A DNA stretch of 64,000 bases from Rossellomorea vietnamensis NBRC 101237 (GTDB taxonomy: Bacteria > Bacillota > Bacilli > Bacillales > Bacillaceae_B): the NCBI RefSeq assembly GCF_001591825.1, contig NZ_BCVQ01000015.1, positions 1 to 64,000 on the forward strand, read 5' to 3'. Made by a program: the position numbers and the translations under genes. This document shows, piece by piece, positions 31,420-39,997 of the stretch. Under the pieces are notes generated by a model. The model saw only the letters and a program-made list of their open reading frames with translations, was not told the origin of the DNA and searched no databases. Within the stretch, counting starts at the first letter, position 1, and the number at the start of each line of letters is the position of its first letter.

Positions 31420-33243
31420 TTATATTGCCACTTTAATGCTGTACTCTTTCAACCATCCATTCACTTGGATTAAATAATCCAATAAACCTTTTGCACTAGA
31501 ATCAGAAAGGCTGCTTTCTCCGTCTGCAATCTTTCTGACAGCTTCTACATCGATCAACTGGAGAATCGGGGAGGTGGAATCATCCAATATATTGGTCATC
31601 CACTTCTGGACTCCTATGAGATACGCATCATCCTTCGTACTAGGATAGGCACTCTTCCGTCTGTTCCGCACATCATCCGGCAAATATCCTTTGAATGCCC
31701 TGCGGAGGATGCCCTTCTCGATGTCATCGATATTTTTCATCTCGAACGGGATATTCCATAAATATTCGACGAGTCGGTAATCACAGAATGGTACGCGCAC
31801 TTCAAAGCCCGTCATCATACTCGCACGGTCTTTGCGGTCAAGCATGAACGGAAGGAAGCGGGTGATGAACATATAGGACATTCGCCTTTGCTTTGCTTCA
31901 GTATCGCTTTCGCCTTCTAACACGGGTAGCTCTGCGAGTGCTTCCTGATAGCGCTGCTTTTGATATTCCTTGATGTTCAGCCTGTTTTTCAAGTCTTCAT
32001 TCAGGACACCGGCGATTCCTCCGATATTCAGGAGCCACGGGAATACATCGGCAGCGAGGAACTCCTCCTGATGGAACCACGGATATCCGGAGAACACTTC
32101 ATCTGCGGATTCCCCCGACAATGCGACGGTGGCATCCTTTTTCATTTCCTTAAATAAAAGGTAGAGGGAGGTCTCAATTTCGCCGACTCCCGGCAGATCC
32201 CTTGCACGCATAGGGATGAGAAGATTTTCCACAAGTTTCTCCGCATCAAAGACAATCGAAGTATGGTCCGTCCCTACATGATCTGATACCCGCTTCACCC
32301 AAGGTTCATCAAGGTCGCGTCTCAGGAAATCTTCCTTGAAGCTTTCTTCATTATTCACGAAGTCGATGGAGTAGGTTGGAAGCACTTTGTTTTCCTCCTT
32401 GAACTCCTTACCTGCAATCGCTGTGAGTCCACTTGAATCGAGGCCGCCAGAGAGCATGGATACAAGTGGTTTATCTGCGATCAGCTGTCTCTTGACCGTA
32501 TCTTCAAGCAGACCTCGAATGGTTTGTACAGTGGTTTCAACATCATCCGAATGCTCTTTGCTTTCAAGTTTCCAATATTGGACGGTCTTGCGATCATTTT
32601 TTGTGACAGTCATGTAATGGCCGGCGCGAACTTCATATATATCTTTGAAAATGGCTTTTCCTGGTGTCTTCATCGGTCCGAGGCCGAATACTTCAGATAA
32701 TCCTTCTGTATCGATTTCTGCTTGAACGTCAGGGTGGGCAAGTAAGGCTTTGATTTCGGAGCCGAACAAGATCTGATCTTCTTTAATCGTATAAAATAAA
32801 GGTTTTACCCCCAAATGATCACGACCGAGTATGAGTTTTTCTTTTTCCTCATCCCAGATCCCAAAAGCGAAGATGCCGTTGAAGTGACGGACGCAGTCTT
32901 CACCCCATTCTAGGTAAGCACGCAGTAGCACTTCTGTATCGGAGTTCGTTGTAAATGGATGATTCCTCTCTGTTAGCTCTTTCCGGAGCTCCAGATAGTT
33001 ATAAAGTTCTCCATTGTACGTTAACGCAATGGTGTTTTTTTCGTTTTGATAGAGCATGGGCTGTTTGCCGCCATCCGGATCGATGACAATCAATCTGCGG
33101 TGCCCGAGTGCAGCATGACCCTTCAGCCAGCTTCCCTCTGCATCCGGTCCACGGTGCTCAATGGCATCGGTCATATTCTTTAAGGTCCGTCCCTCATTTG
33201 TAAGGTCTTTGGACCAATCAATCCAACCTGCAATTCCACACAT
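31420..33243 (-). CDS. asnO: Glutamine-hydrolysing asparagine synthase
   Basis: A 607-residue enzyme that makes Asn from Asp, Gln and ATP. Cys2 of MCGIAGWIDW is the glutaminase nucleophile, so translation must start at 33243; the frame upstream of it is not coding. The N-terminal domain continues through HRGPD and YNGELYNY. The synthetase domain has SGGLDSS and ALSGESADEVFSGYPW. It resembles the sporulation-linked AsnO of B. subtilis in length and sequence. Residues near 14-22 (TNEGRTLK) are encoded by a copy of the GAGGGACGGACCT repeat. A palindromic operator lies 35 bp upstream. Confidence 0.9.
   Translation of the reverse strand: MCGIAGWIDWSKDLTNEGRTLKNMTDAIEHRGPDAEGSWLKGHAALGHRRLIVIDPDGGKQPMLYQNEKNTIALTYNGELYNYLELRKELTERNHPFTTNSDTEVLLRAYLEWGEDCVRHFNGIFAFGIWDEEKEKLILGRDHLGVKPLFYTIKEDQILFGSEIKALLAHPDVQAEIDTEGLSEVFGLGPMKTPGKAIFKDIYEVRAGHYMTVTKNDRKTVQYWKLESKEHSDDVETTVQTIRGLLEDTVKRQLIADKPLVSMLSGGLDSSGLTAIAGKEFKEENKVLPTYSIDFVNNEESFKEDFLRRDLDEPWVKRVSDHVGTDHTSIVFDAEKLVENLLIPMRARDLPGVGEIETSLYLLFKEMKKDATVALSGESADEVFSGYPWFHQEEFLAADVFPWLLNIGGIAGVLNEDLKNRLNIKEYQKQRYQEALAELPVLEGESDTEAKQRRMSYMFITRFLPFMLDRKDRASMMTGFEVRVPFCDYRLVEYLWNIPFEMKNIDDIEKGILRRAFKGYLPDDVRNRRKSAYPSTKDDAYLIGVQKWMTNILDDSTSPILQLIDVEAVRKIADGESSLSDSSAKGLLDYLIQVNGWLKEYSIKVAI
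33182..33195. repeat. GAGGGACGGACCTT repeat inside asnO
   Basis: An exact copy of the arm found in the intergenic palindromes, here within the asnO coding region and translated as NEGRTL. The flanking CATTTG also matches other copies. Confidence 0.6.
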
Positions 33244-33277
33244 ATTCCATACGCCTTCTTTCTTTAATTGCATTCAC

Positions 33278-33291
33278 GTTGAGCGCTCAAC
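33278..33291. promoter_or_regulatory. 14-bp palindrome GTTGAGCGCTCAAC upstream of asnO
   Basis: A perfect palindrome centred about 41 bp before the asnO start codon. Its size and position suit a TetR- or LacI-type repressor. No obvious cognate regulator is adjacent. Confidence 0.55.
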
Positions 33292-33607
33292 TATGAAATG
33301 GGTTTTGAAGCATTTATTAAACGATCCCTGTTACGGGTTCACGTTAAATGGTAAATCTACTATCTTGTGAACGTCAAAGGATTACCGTTTATTTTTGAGA
33401 AAAAATGTAAAAGGTCGTTCTTTCCTTCCAAAAAACTCCTAAAAAGGCATGTCCTTTGCCTTAATAAAATTGAAGCGGAATTTTGAGCATACTTTTCTCT
33501 TTCTTTTAAAGGTGGGACATAGTACATTACTCGTATAAGGATAAAAATGATGATTTAAGAACGGACTATTAAACAATTGAACATCCTTAAAAGAGAGTAG
33601 GTCGAAT
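33292..33607. other. Divergent intergenic region between asnO and rsbR-like gene
   Basis: AT-rich and non-coding. I see no clear sigma-A box and no confident sigma-B pair (GTTTAA/GGGTAT type). It must contain the promoters of both genes. Confidence 0.4.
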
Positions 33608-34441
33608 ATGCAAGTATCGGAAAAGTTTTATACGTTTATGAGCGAACGAACGTGGCAGTTGACGGAGAATTGGTACGAATCATTGGATAAAAGCGATCCC
33701 ACTGGCGTATATGCCTCCCAGGATCTTAAAGTGATCCAGACACTGAAGGAACAGAATCATGCTTTCCACGAGCGATTCTGTAACCTTTTTAAAGACGTTG
33801 ACCAGGATACTCTATGTAACTTTGAACAATGGATCGAAGAGATTGCCAAGGATGAAGAACACTTGCAGACCCCTACACATTTCATTCTTAGGGAGTTTTT
33901 CAGGACTCAGGACCAATATCTAGATATTTTAAAGGAATTCATTCGTTTGCATGGCAATGATTATTCACTTGATGAACTTGAGTCATTAAGAAATATCATC
34001 ATCAAAACCTTCAGCCTTGTCATCTCCAAATTTGCAGAAGAAAATTACGAGTATTCCCAAAGACGGTTGAATGCCCAGCAGGAAATAATCAGGGAATTGA
34101 GTTCTCCAGTCATCTTGTTGAATAAAAAAACCGGAGTCCTGCCTTTGATCGGCGACATTGATACGGGAAGAGCCAGATACATTCTTGAAAATACCCTGGC
34201 TGAGTGTGTCGAAAAGAATGTCGAGCATCTTTTCATTGATTTATCAGGGGTCATAATGGTAGACACAATGGTTGCCCACCAGTTATTTCAAATTATTGAA
34301 AGCCTGAATTTAATCGGTGTGAAGAGTACGATTTCCGGAATTCGTCCGGAAATTGCCCAAACGGCGATTCAGTTGGGGATTTCATTTGAAAATATTTCGG
34401 TCACATCGACTCTCGAACGTGCATTAAACGAACAAGTATAG
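33608..34441 (+). CDS. RsbR-like stressosome protein (STAS domain)
   Basis: A 277-residue co-antagonist of the RsbR family. Residues 1-150 are the non-haem globin-like sensor; the rest is a STAS domain. Both threonines that RsbT phosphorylates are present, in GDIDTGRA and GVIMVDTMVAHQ. Such proteins build the stressosome that controls sigma-B. The sequence fits the RsbRA-RD paralogues (RsbRD/YqhA-like), but I cannot fix which one. It is monocistronic. Confidence 0.85.
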   Translation: MQVSEKFYTFMSERTWQLTENWYESLDKSDPTGVYASQDLKVIQTLKEQNHAFHERFCNLFKDVDQDTLCNFEQWIEEIAKDEEHLQTPTHFILREFFRTQDQYLDILKEFIRLHGNDYSLDELESLRNIIIKTFSLVISKFAEENYEYSQRRLNAQQEIIRELSSPVILLNKKTGVLPLIGDIDTGRARYILENTLAECVEKNVEHLFIDLSGVIMVDTMVAHQLFQIIESLNLIGVKSTISGIRPEIAQTAIQLGISFENISVTSTLERALNEQV

Positions 34442-34457
34442 TAGATTGAAAGATAAA

Positions 34458-34488
34458 GGGCGTCTAGTTGAACGCTCTTTTTTTTTTA
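34458..34488 (+). terminator. Terminator of the rsbR-like gene
   Basis: GGGCGT pairs with ACGCTC (one G-U), followed by ten T residues. Confidence 0.8.
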
Positions 34489-34603
34489 TTTAATTACTCA
34501 TACTTTGTTTGAAGTCATTTTATATAGGGAATTACCTCCATTATAGAGTGAATTTGGCAAGGTATGCCCTTGAATAAAATTCACCGTAGAAGGAGGGGGC
34601 GCC

Positions 34604-35152
34604 ATGCAATTCGTCAAGATGATCCGTTTTCATCAAAATGGATTCACATGTGAATCACCTGCTACACATAAGGAGAAGGATCCGGGTTTCATCAACCGTG
34701 TCGTTCATAATCTGTTTCATACCGGTCAAACGATTTTCACAACAGAAATAATCTTTCCGAAAGAAGCAGACCGTGACTGGGACGGTTGTTTCTGCTACTT
34801 GGAGGAGAATACGATGCAAACGTCAGGTACAAGGACGATTGGGTTCCTTCCCAGGGAAAGCACCATATGGGTGAGGAACCTAAGCCATTTTGGTGATGGC
34901 ATCCCATACTACAATCGTTCCCTCCATCCATTGGTGGAAGATGGATCCGGTGATGGAGAGAATATGATCACCGATACATGGGTGCAAATGAGTGTAGAGG
35001 ATGCTTTGGAGCGAACCCGTCTTTGGAAGGAGAAGAGTGTGGACCTGCCTGGTTGGGTAACGGAGTGCTATTTGACCGAGCTCCAGGTGAAGAGGCTGAT
35101 CTATCCTTCCACAAATGAAAAGGTCATGGAATTTTGGTTGAGTAAAAATTAA
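34604..35152 (+). CDS. Hypothetical protein
   Basis: A 182-residue soluble protein that I do not recognise. It has no signal peptide or membrane segment and is rich in Trp, His and acidic residues. Segments such as GTRTIGFLPRESTIWVRNLSHFGDGIPYYNRSLHPLVEDGSGDG are not a motif known to me. GAAGGAGGGGG precedes the ATG, so translation should be efficient. Confidence 0.65.
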   Translation: MQFVKMIRFHQNGFTCESPATHKEKDPGFINRVVHNLFHTGQTIFTTEIIFPKEADRDWDGCFCYLEENTMQTSGTRTIGFLPRESTIWVRNLSHFGDGIPYYNRSLHPLVEDGSGDGENMITDTWVQMSVEDALERTRLWKEKSVDLPGWVTECYLTELQVKRLIYPSTNEKVMEFWLSKN

Positions 35153-35281
35153 CACACTGAAGTGTCTGCCTGTGCCATTTTTTTGTTATACTACATAGTA
35201 GTTAATCCTACAATCTAAGAGGACTTGAAGTGTAACGATCTTTCGTTCACTATCTATGTATTATATAAAAGGGGAATTCAC

Positions 35282-35614
35282 TTGAAATTTGAAGAATTGA
35301 ATCCGGAACTCGTGGCATTATGTCAGACAGCTGATCATTTTCACATGGCAGAAACCGTGATCGGCAGTCCATTAAGAGGATTAGATATCCTCTCATTGAA
35401 GGGGATAGAACGTAAGAAGAACCTTCCAGTCGACGTGACCAATCTGTTGATCATCTATTTCTTTACAGAGGTGAAAGGCACGGTCTATCACCGGAACGCC
35501 CTGGCTAAATTATATAATCACTGGGTATCGAACGAAGTGTTCACCTTTTCTAAAGCACAAGAGATGGTGAAACTCGATATGCAATCCCAGTTGGGTGAAA
35601 TCGATCAATTATAA
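35282..35614 (+). CDS. Small hypothetical protein
   Basis: A 110-residue protein. The C-terminal half (HRNALAKLYNHWVSNEVFTFSKAQEMVKLD) faintly resembles the helical end of DnaB/DnaD helicase-loader proteins, but the match is too weak to assign a role. I prefer TTG 35282, preceded by AAAGGGGAA, to the in-frame ATG at 35225. A strong terminator follows. Confidence 0.6.
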   Translation: MKFEELNPELVALCQTADHFHMAETVIGSPLRGLDILSLKGIERKKNLPVDVTNLLIIYFFTEVKGTVYHRNALAKLYNHWVSNEVFTFSKAQEMVKLDMQSQLGEIDQL

Positions 35615-35624
35615 TAGAAAGAAG

Positions 35625-35661
35625 GAGGTCTGGATCCAACGTGATCCAGACCTCTTTTTGT
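35625..35661 (+). terminator. Intrinsic terminator
   Basis: GAGGTCTGGATC (35625-35636) pairs perfectly with GATCCAGACCTC (35643-35654), then TTTTTG. Confidence 0.93.
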
Positions 35662-35762
35662 ATGTTTGATGCCAACTCAATCAAATTTTAAGAAAAGCAT
35701 TGTGAAGTATTGGGAATTTTGAAATAATTATGAGTAGGAAAAAGGAAGGAGGGAAGACGGTT

Positions 35763-37808
35763 ATGGCAAAACTGGAAACCGGTACCGTACCGGTGAGCAG
35801 GACTTATGAAAGGGATATCGAACCGATCATTGCCCGGTACGAAGAGGATAGGCATTCGTTCTATGCATTGGCTCTGGCTTTCACGAATCATCATCAGGAG
35901 ATGGAGGATCTTTTTTACCGCTCGATTATCCGCCTGGAAGATGAGTCTCGAAAACGGAAGAAGGTTCATTCAGCTGCGGCTACAAGGATTTTTCTGGAGG
36001 AATGTAAAAAGGTATCGGAACCATCTGTTAGTTCAGATGATGATCCCTTTCACCCGTTTCATCACTTGGGAGCAGCTGATAAAGAAGCGGTGGCCTTAGT
36101 CTATATGAAAGGGTGCGACCAGGATGACGCCGCCCATATTCTTGATATTTCGGTTGATGAAGTGAAGTCCCGCTTATTCAGAGGCATACGGAAGCTTCGT
36201 GAAATGATGGGGAAGGACCCTGAAGTGAAAGGCTGCCACAAGTATCGGAAGCATTATCTGGATTACTTAGGAAGAACGATGGATCGACCGGAAAAGGTGG
36301 ATTTTGAAATACATATATATCATTGCACGAATTGTCAGGAAGACCTCGCTTCGTTTCAGGAAGTGACTCTCGCCCTTGCCGAATTGGCAGAAGAGACCCA
36401 TCTACCGGCTGATGTCATGGAGAGAGTCAGAAACAGACTGGATCAAAGGGAAGCACAGAGACAGAAGCGGAGGAAGAAACGGAAATCGATCCTCCTTTCC
36501 TTCGCGGGAATATTTGTACTCCTGATCGTTACAGGGTTTATCACCGGTGGGTTTGCTAGTCTCTACTATTCTTACACGGAGGATGATGAACAGCTCCGGG
36601 CCATTCTCCAGCACAATCTTGGTGAACGTCTCGACCTGGAGTCGGAGAGTGACGGTGTAAAGGTTACGATCAAGAGTGTTGTCGCGGATGACGTGCAGAC
36701 GCTCGTCTTTTATGAAGTAGAAGACATGAAGGGGGAAAATCGTTATATGATGAACCCTTATGAAGGGGTCATCATCGAAAACGAATACGATGTCATGAAG
36801 AGGGACGAGCAATCCAGTTTCTATTCTCCTCCCCGGGATCAGGAAAACCTACATAATGATAAGAAAAATGTCTATAGGGGAACCATCAGTCTCCAGCCGG
36901 TCTCAGTGGACGAGGGGACGATAAGATTACAGATTGTACGACTCATGCAATTAAACGAAGATCCTTCAACCGGCGAATTGATCGGCGGCGGGGAAATGAG
37001 ATTTGCCGAAGGGGGTTGGAGCTTTGAGATTCCATTCGAAAAGCAGCCATCCCGTGTCCATAAGCTGGATAAGAAGATGGAAGTGGCAGGCATACCGGTC
37101 CGATTGGATCAAATGACGATCGCTCCAACTGCAACGGTTCTTGAATATAGCTTTCAGGAGCAAGAAAAGGATGGTCGGATCGATATGATGACCTTTGAGT
37201 CGATTGAATCGAAAGATAAAAAATGGAAAGCGGATAAATTCGGGGGTATGATGTATGGAGGAGCTTCTGATAATGAGGGATGGAATTCCTTTAAAACGGC
37301 CTTTGACACGCTTTATTTCGATGATCCGAAAGATGTGACCATCCGATTTGGAGCGGCTCATCTTTTTGTAAAGGATCAAAAAGTCATTGAACTCGATGTA
37401 AATAAAGAGTTGCCGGATACGATAGAGTATCTCGGTAACACGATCACCATTGATGAAATCAAAATCGGTAGCCCGACACAGGTGACCCTCACACACGACT
37501 TGCCGAAAGATCGTGAGTATGAAAGTGTGAACTATTTATATTATAAGACTGCGGAAGAAGAGGAAGATTACTACTCAATCGGAGTCAGTGGCGGGGATGG
37601 CATATTAATGGACAAGGATGGCAAGAAGTATGAGCCGGGTTCCTATGAGTACGAGAAACTGGACCAGCCCCGTTACTTTGAAACGGAACAAACCATTGAT
37701 TTTTACAACGATGGCTCCAGTGATGACGTCGTGCCGACAGAGCTTGTCATCGACGGCTACAGCACCACCAAATACCTGGACGATTCGGTGAAGGTGAAGC
37801 TGGAATAA
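35763..37808 (+). CDS. Sigma-like / zinc-finger anti-sigma / DUF4179 membrane fusion protein
   Basis: A 681-residue protein in four parts. Residues 20-90 look like a decayed sigma region 2 (EMEDLFYRSIIRL). Residues 104-150 look like sigma region 4 (AADKEAVALVYMKGCDQDDAAHILDISVDEVKSRLFRGIRKLREMM). Residues 158-200 carry an anti-sigma zinc finger with H-x3-C-x2-C in HIYHCTNC. One membrane helix (about 242-268) leads to a large outer domain of DUF4179/DUF5643 type. Anti-sigma DUF4179 proteins are usually separate from their sigma factor. ATG 35763 follows AAGGAGG. Confidence 0.75.
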   Translation: MAKLETGTVPVSRTYERDIEPIIARYEEDRHSFYALALAFTNHHQEMEDLFYRSIIRLEDESRKRKKVHSAAATRIFLEECKKVSEPSVSSDDDPFHPFHHLGAADKEAVALVYMKGCDQDDAAHILDISVDEVKSRLFRGIRKLREMMGKDPEVKGCHKYRKHYLDYLGRTMDRPEKVDFEIHIYHCTNCQEDLASFQEVTLALAELAEETHLPADVMERVRNRLDQREAQRQKRRKKRKSILLSFAGIFVLLIVTGFITGGFASLYYSYTEDDEQLRAILQHNLGERLDLESESDGVKVTIKSVVADDVQTLVFYEVEDMKGENRYMMNPYEGVIIENEYDVMKRDEQSSFYSPPRDQENLHNDKKNVYRGTISLQPVSVDEGTIRLQIVRLMQLNEDPSTGELIGGGEMRFAEGGWSFEIPFEKQPSRVHKLDKKMEVAGIPVRLDQMTIAPTATVLEYSFQEQEKDGRIDMMTFESIESKDKKWKADKFGGMMYGGASDNEGWNSFKTAFDTLYFDDPKDVTIRFGAAHLFVKDQKVIELDVNKELPDTIEYLGNTITIDEIKIGSPTQVTLTHDLPKDREYESVNYLYYKTAEEEEDYYSIGVSGGDGILMDKDGKKYEPGSYEYEKLDQPRYFETEQTIDFYNDGSSDDVVPTELVIDGYSTTKYLDDSVKVKLE

Positions 37809-37814
37809 CGGCTT

Positions 37815-37848
37815 AAAGGGAACAGTACCATGCTGTTCCCTTTTTTCT
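37815..37848 (+). terminator. Intrinsic terminator
   Basis: AAAGGGAACAG pairs with CTGTTCCCTTT across a 7-base loop, followed by TTTC. Confidence 0.92.
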
Positions 37849-37892
37849 TGATCCACCACCGGAATATCTTCCCCATTCAGAGAAACAATAGG

Positions 37893-37962
37893 TTTGTCGT
37901 CACCAGGGTGACAAAGTTAGTTTTCATCATTCTTGAAACCCCCATGCTGTAAGGCCTATCAT
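37893..37962 (+). promoter_or_regulatory. mtlA promoter with candidate MtlR activator site
   Basis: TTGAAA (37933-37938), 18 bp, then TATCAT (37957-37962). Upstream, 37893-37915 carries outer arms TTTGTC and GACAAA around a CACC/GGTG core, an imperfect inverted repeat placed where a PRD-type activator such as MtlR would bind. Confidence 0.55.
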
Positions 37963-38004
37963 TAAAATAAGAAATTATTATTTATACATGAAAGGATGAG
38001 AGAA

Positions 38005-39912
38005 GTGGCGCAATCCAATATGAAAGTTGCGGTACAAAAGTTTGGTAACTTCCTCAGTTCTATGGTTCTGCCGAATATAGGTGCATTTATCGCTTGGGGT
38101 TTAATTACAGCGTTGTTCATACCAACTGGGTTCTTTCCAAATGAAAGCCTTGCCAAACTGGTGGGGCCGATGGTTACGTACCTGTTACCATTATTGATCG
38201 GTTATACAGGAGGTAAACTCGTACACGACCAGCGCGGTGGGGTCGTGGGTGCCATCGCGACAATGGGTGTCATTGTCGGTGCACCTGATACACCGATGTT
38301 CTTGGGTGCCATGGTCATGGGGCCGCTCGGAGCATATGTGATCAAGAAGTTTGACGGAGTGATCGAAGGGAAGATCAGAGCAGGATTTGAAATGCTTGTG
38401 AATAACTTCTCGGCGGGTATCCTTGGGGGAATCCTTGCCATTCTGGCATTCTTAGGTGTCGGACCTGCAGTGGACGCATTTACAAGTCTACTCGTTGAAG
38501 GTGTTGACTGGCTGGTTGCAGCAGGCCTGCTTCCATTAACCAGTATCCTGATCGAACCAGCGAAGATTCTATTTTTAAATAATGCCATCAACCACGGTGT
38601 CCTGTCACCAATCGGGCTGGAGCAGGTTCAACAGGGTGGAAAATCGATTCTCTTCCTATTGGAAGCTAACCCGGGACCAGGTCTTGGTGTCCTGCTTGCA
38701 TTTATGTTCTTTGGAAAAGGAACAGCGAAGCAATCAGCACCTGGAGCAGGAATCATTCACTTCTTTGGTGGGATTCATGAAATCTACTTCCCATACGTAT
38801 TAATGAAGCCGATGCTATTCATCTCCGTCATCCTTGGTGGAATGAGCGGAGTATTTACTCTTGTTTTATTAGGTGGAGGACTGGTTTCACCAGCGTCACC
38901 TGGAAGTATCATTGCTATTACGGCCGTTACTCCTCCTGAAGGAATGGCGTATCTGGCTAACTTTGCAGCGGTACTTGTTGCAACAGTCGTATCCTTCATC
39001 GTGTCTGCCATCGTCTTGAAATCAAGCAAAGCGACAGACGAAGATATTGAAGGTGCAACAAAGAAAATGCAGGAAATGAAAGGCAAGAAGAGTTCTGTTG
39101 CGGGACATGTGAGCAAGGGAACCCTGCCGGAAGAAGTAAACAAAATTGTCTTTGCCTGTGATGCAGGTATGGGCTCGAGTGCAATGGGTGCGTCCCTTCT
39201 GCGTAAAAAAGTGAAGGCGGCAAATCTCGATGTCAGCGTGACAAATACATCGATCAGCAATCTTCCATCAGATGCTCAGGTCGTCATCACACAAGAAGAA
39301 CTGACGCCTCGTGCAAAAAATAAACTACCGAATGTGTATCATATTTCTGTGGATAACTTCCTATCCAGTCCTGAGTACGACAAGCTGATTGCGAGTCTTC
39401 AAGACGGGATCACGGACGAACAGGCAGAGGTTGTCGAAGAAGCAGAAGAGGAAGCAGTTAATGCTGAACCGAATGCAGATCACGATGACGATCTTCTTCT
39501 TGAAGAGAATATCTTTATGAATCAGTCATTTGCCACGAAAGAAGAGGCGATCCGTTTCGCCGGGGAAGCTCTTGTCAAAGCAGGGTATGTGGAAGAAAGC
39601 TATGTAGATGCTATGATTGATAGAGAAGGCATCACATCTACGTATATGGGTAATAATGTAGCGATCCCACACGGTACGGAAGACGCGAAGAAAGCCGTCA
39701 TCAAATCCGGATTCACCGTGGTTCAAGTACCGGACGGCGTCGACTTCAACGGTGAAAAGGCGAAGATGATCTTCGGTATCGCCGGTAAAGACGGTACACA
39801 TCTTGAAATCCTATCCGGCATCGCCGTTGTCTGCTCAGAGCAGGAAAACGTCGACCAGATGGTTCAGGCGAAGTCAGCCAAAGAACTGAAAGACATCATC
39901 AACAGCAACTAG
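38005..39912 (+). CDS. mtlA: Mannitol-specific PTS transporter EIICBA
   Basis: A 635-residue membrane permease that imports and phosphorylates mannitol. The EIIC domain (about 1-340) has the usual helices. EIIB follows with the active Cys in FACDAGMGSSAMGAS. An acidic linker (VVEEAEEEAVNAE) joins EIIA, whose active His is in VAIPHGTEDAK. Many bacilli keep EIIA as a separate MtlF; here it is fused and no mtlF is present. GTG 38005 is chosen because AAAGGA lies 10 bases before it; ATG 37996 is too close. Confidence 0.92.
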   Translation: MAQSNMKVAVQKFGNFLSSMVLPNIGAFIAWGLITALFIPTGFFPNESLAKLVGPMVTYLLPLLIGYTGGKLVHDQRGGVVGAIATMGVIVGAPDTPMFLGAMVMGPLGAYVIKKFDGVIEGKIRAGFEMLVNNFSAGILGGILAILAFLGVGPAVDAFTSLLVEGVDWLVAAGLLPLTSILIEPAKILFLNNAINHGVLSPIGLEQVQQGGKSILFLLEANPGPGLGVLLAFMFFGKGTAKQSAPGAGIIHFFGGIHEIYFPYVLMKPMLFISVILGGMSGVFTLVLLGGGLVSPASPGSIIAITAVTPPEGMAYLANFAAVLVATVVSFIVSAIVLKSSKATDEDIEGATKKMQEMKGKKSSVAGHVSKGTLPEEVNKIVFACDAGMGSSAMGASLLRKKVKAANLDVSVTNTSISNLPSDAQVVITQEELTPRAKNKLPNVYHISVDNFLSSPEYDKLIASLQDGITDEQAEVVEEAEEEAVNAEPNADHDDDLLLEENIFMNQSFATKEEAIRFAGEALVKAGYVEESYVDAMIDREGITSTYMGNNVAIPHGTEDAKKAVIKSGFTVVQVPDGVDFNGEKAKMIFGIAGKDGTHLEILSGIAVVCSEQENVDQMVQAKSAKELKDIINSN

Positions 39913-39921
39913 AGAAATCAT

Positions 39922-39952
39922 TCAGAAAGGCGGGATCCCTGCCTTTCTGTTC
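39922..39952 (+). terminator. Hairpin between mtlA and mtlR
   Basis: CAGAAAGGC pairs with GCCTTTCTG, followed by a poor T run. It may stabilise the mtlA message or partly terminate it. Confidence 0.55.
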
Positions 39953-39997
39953 TCATTTGTTTTGATAAAAGCTCATGACAGGGAAAGAGGGGAAAGT

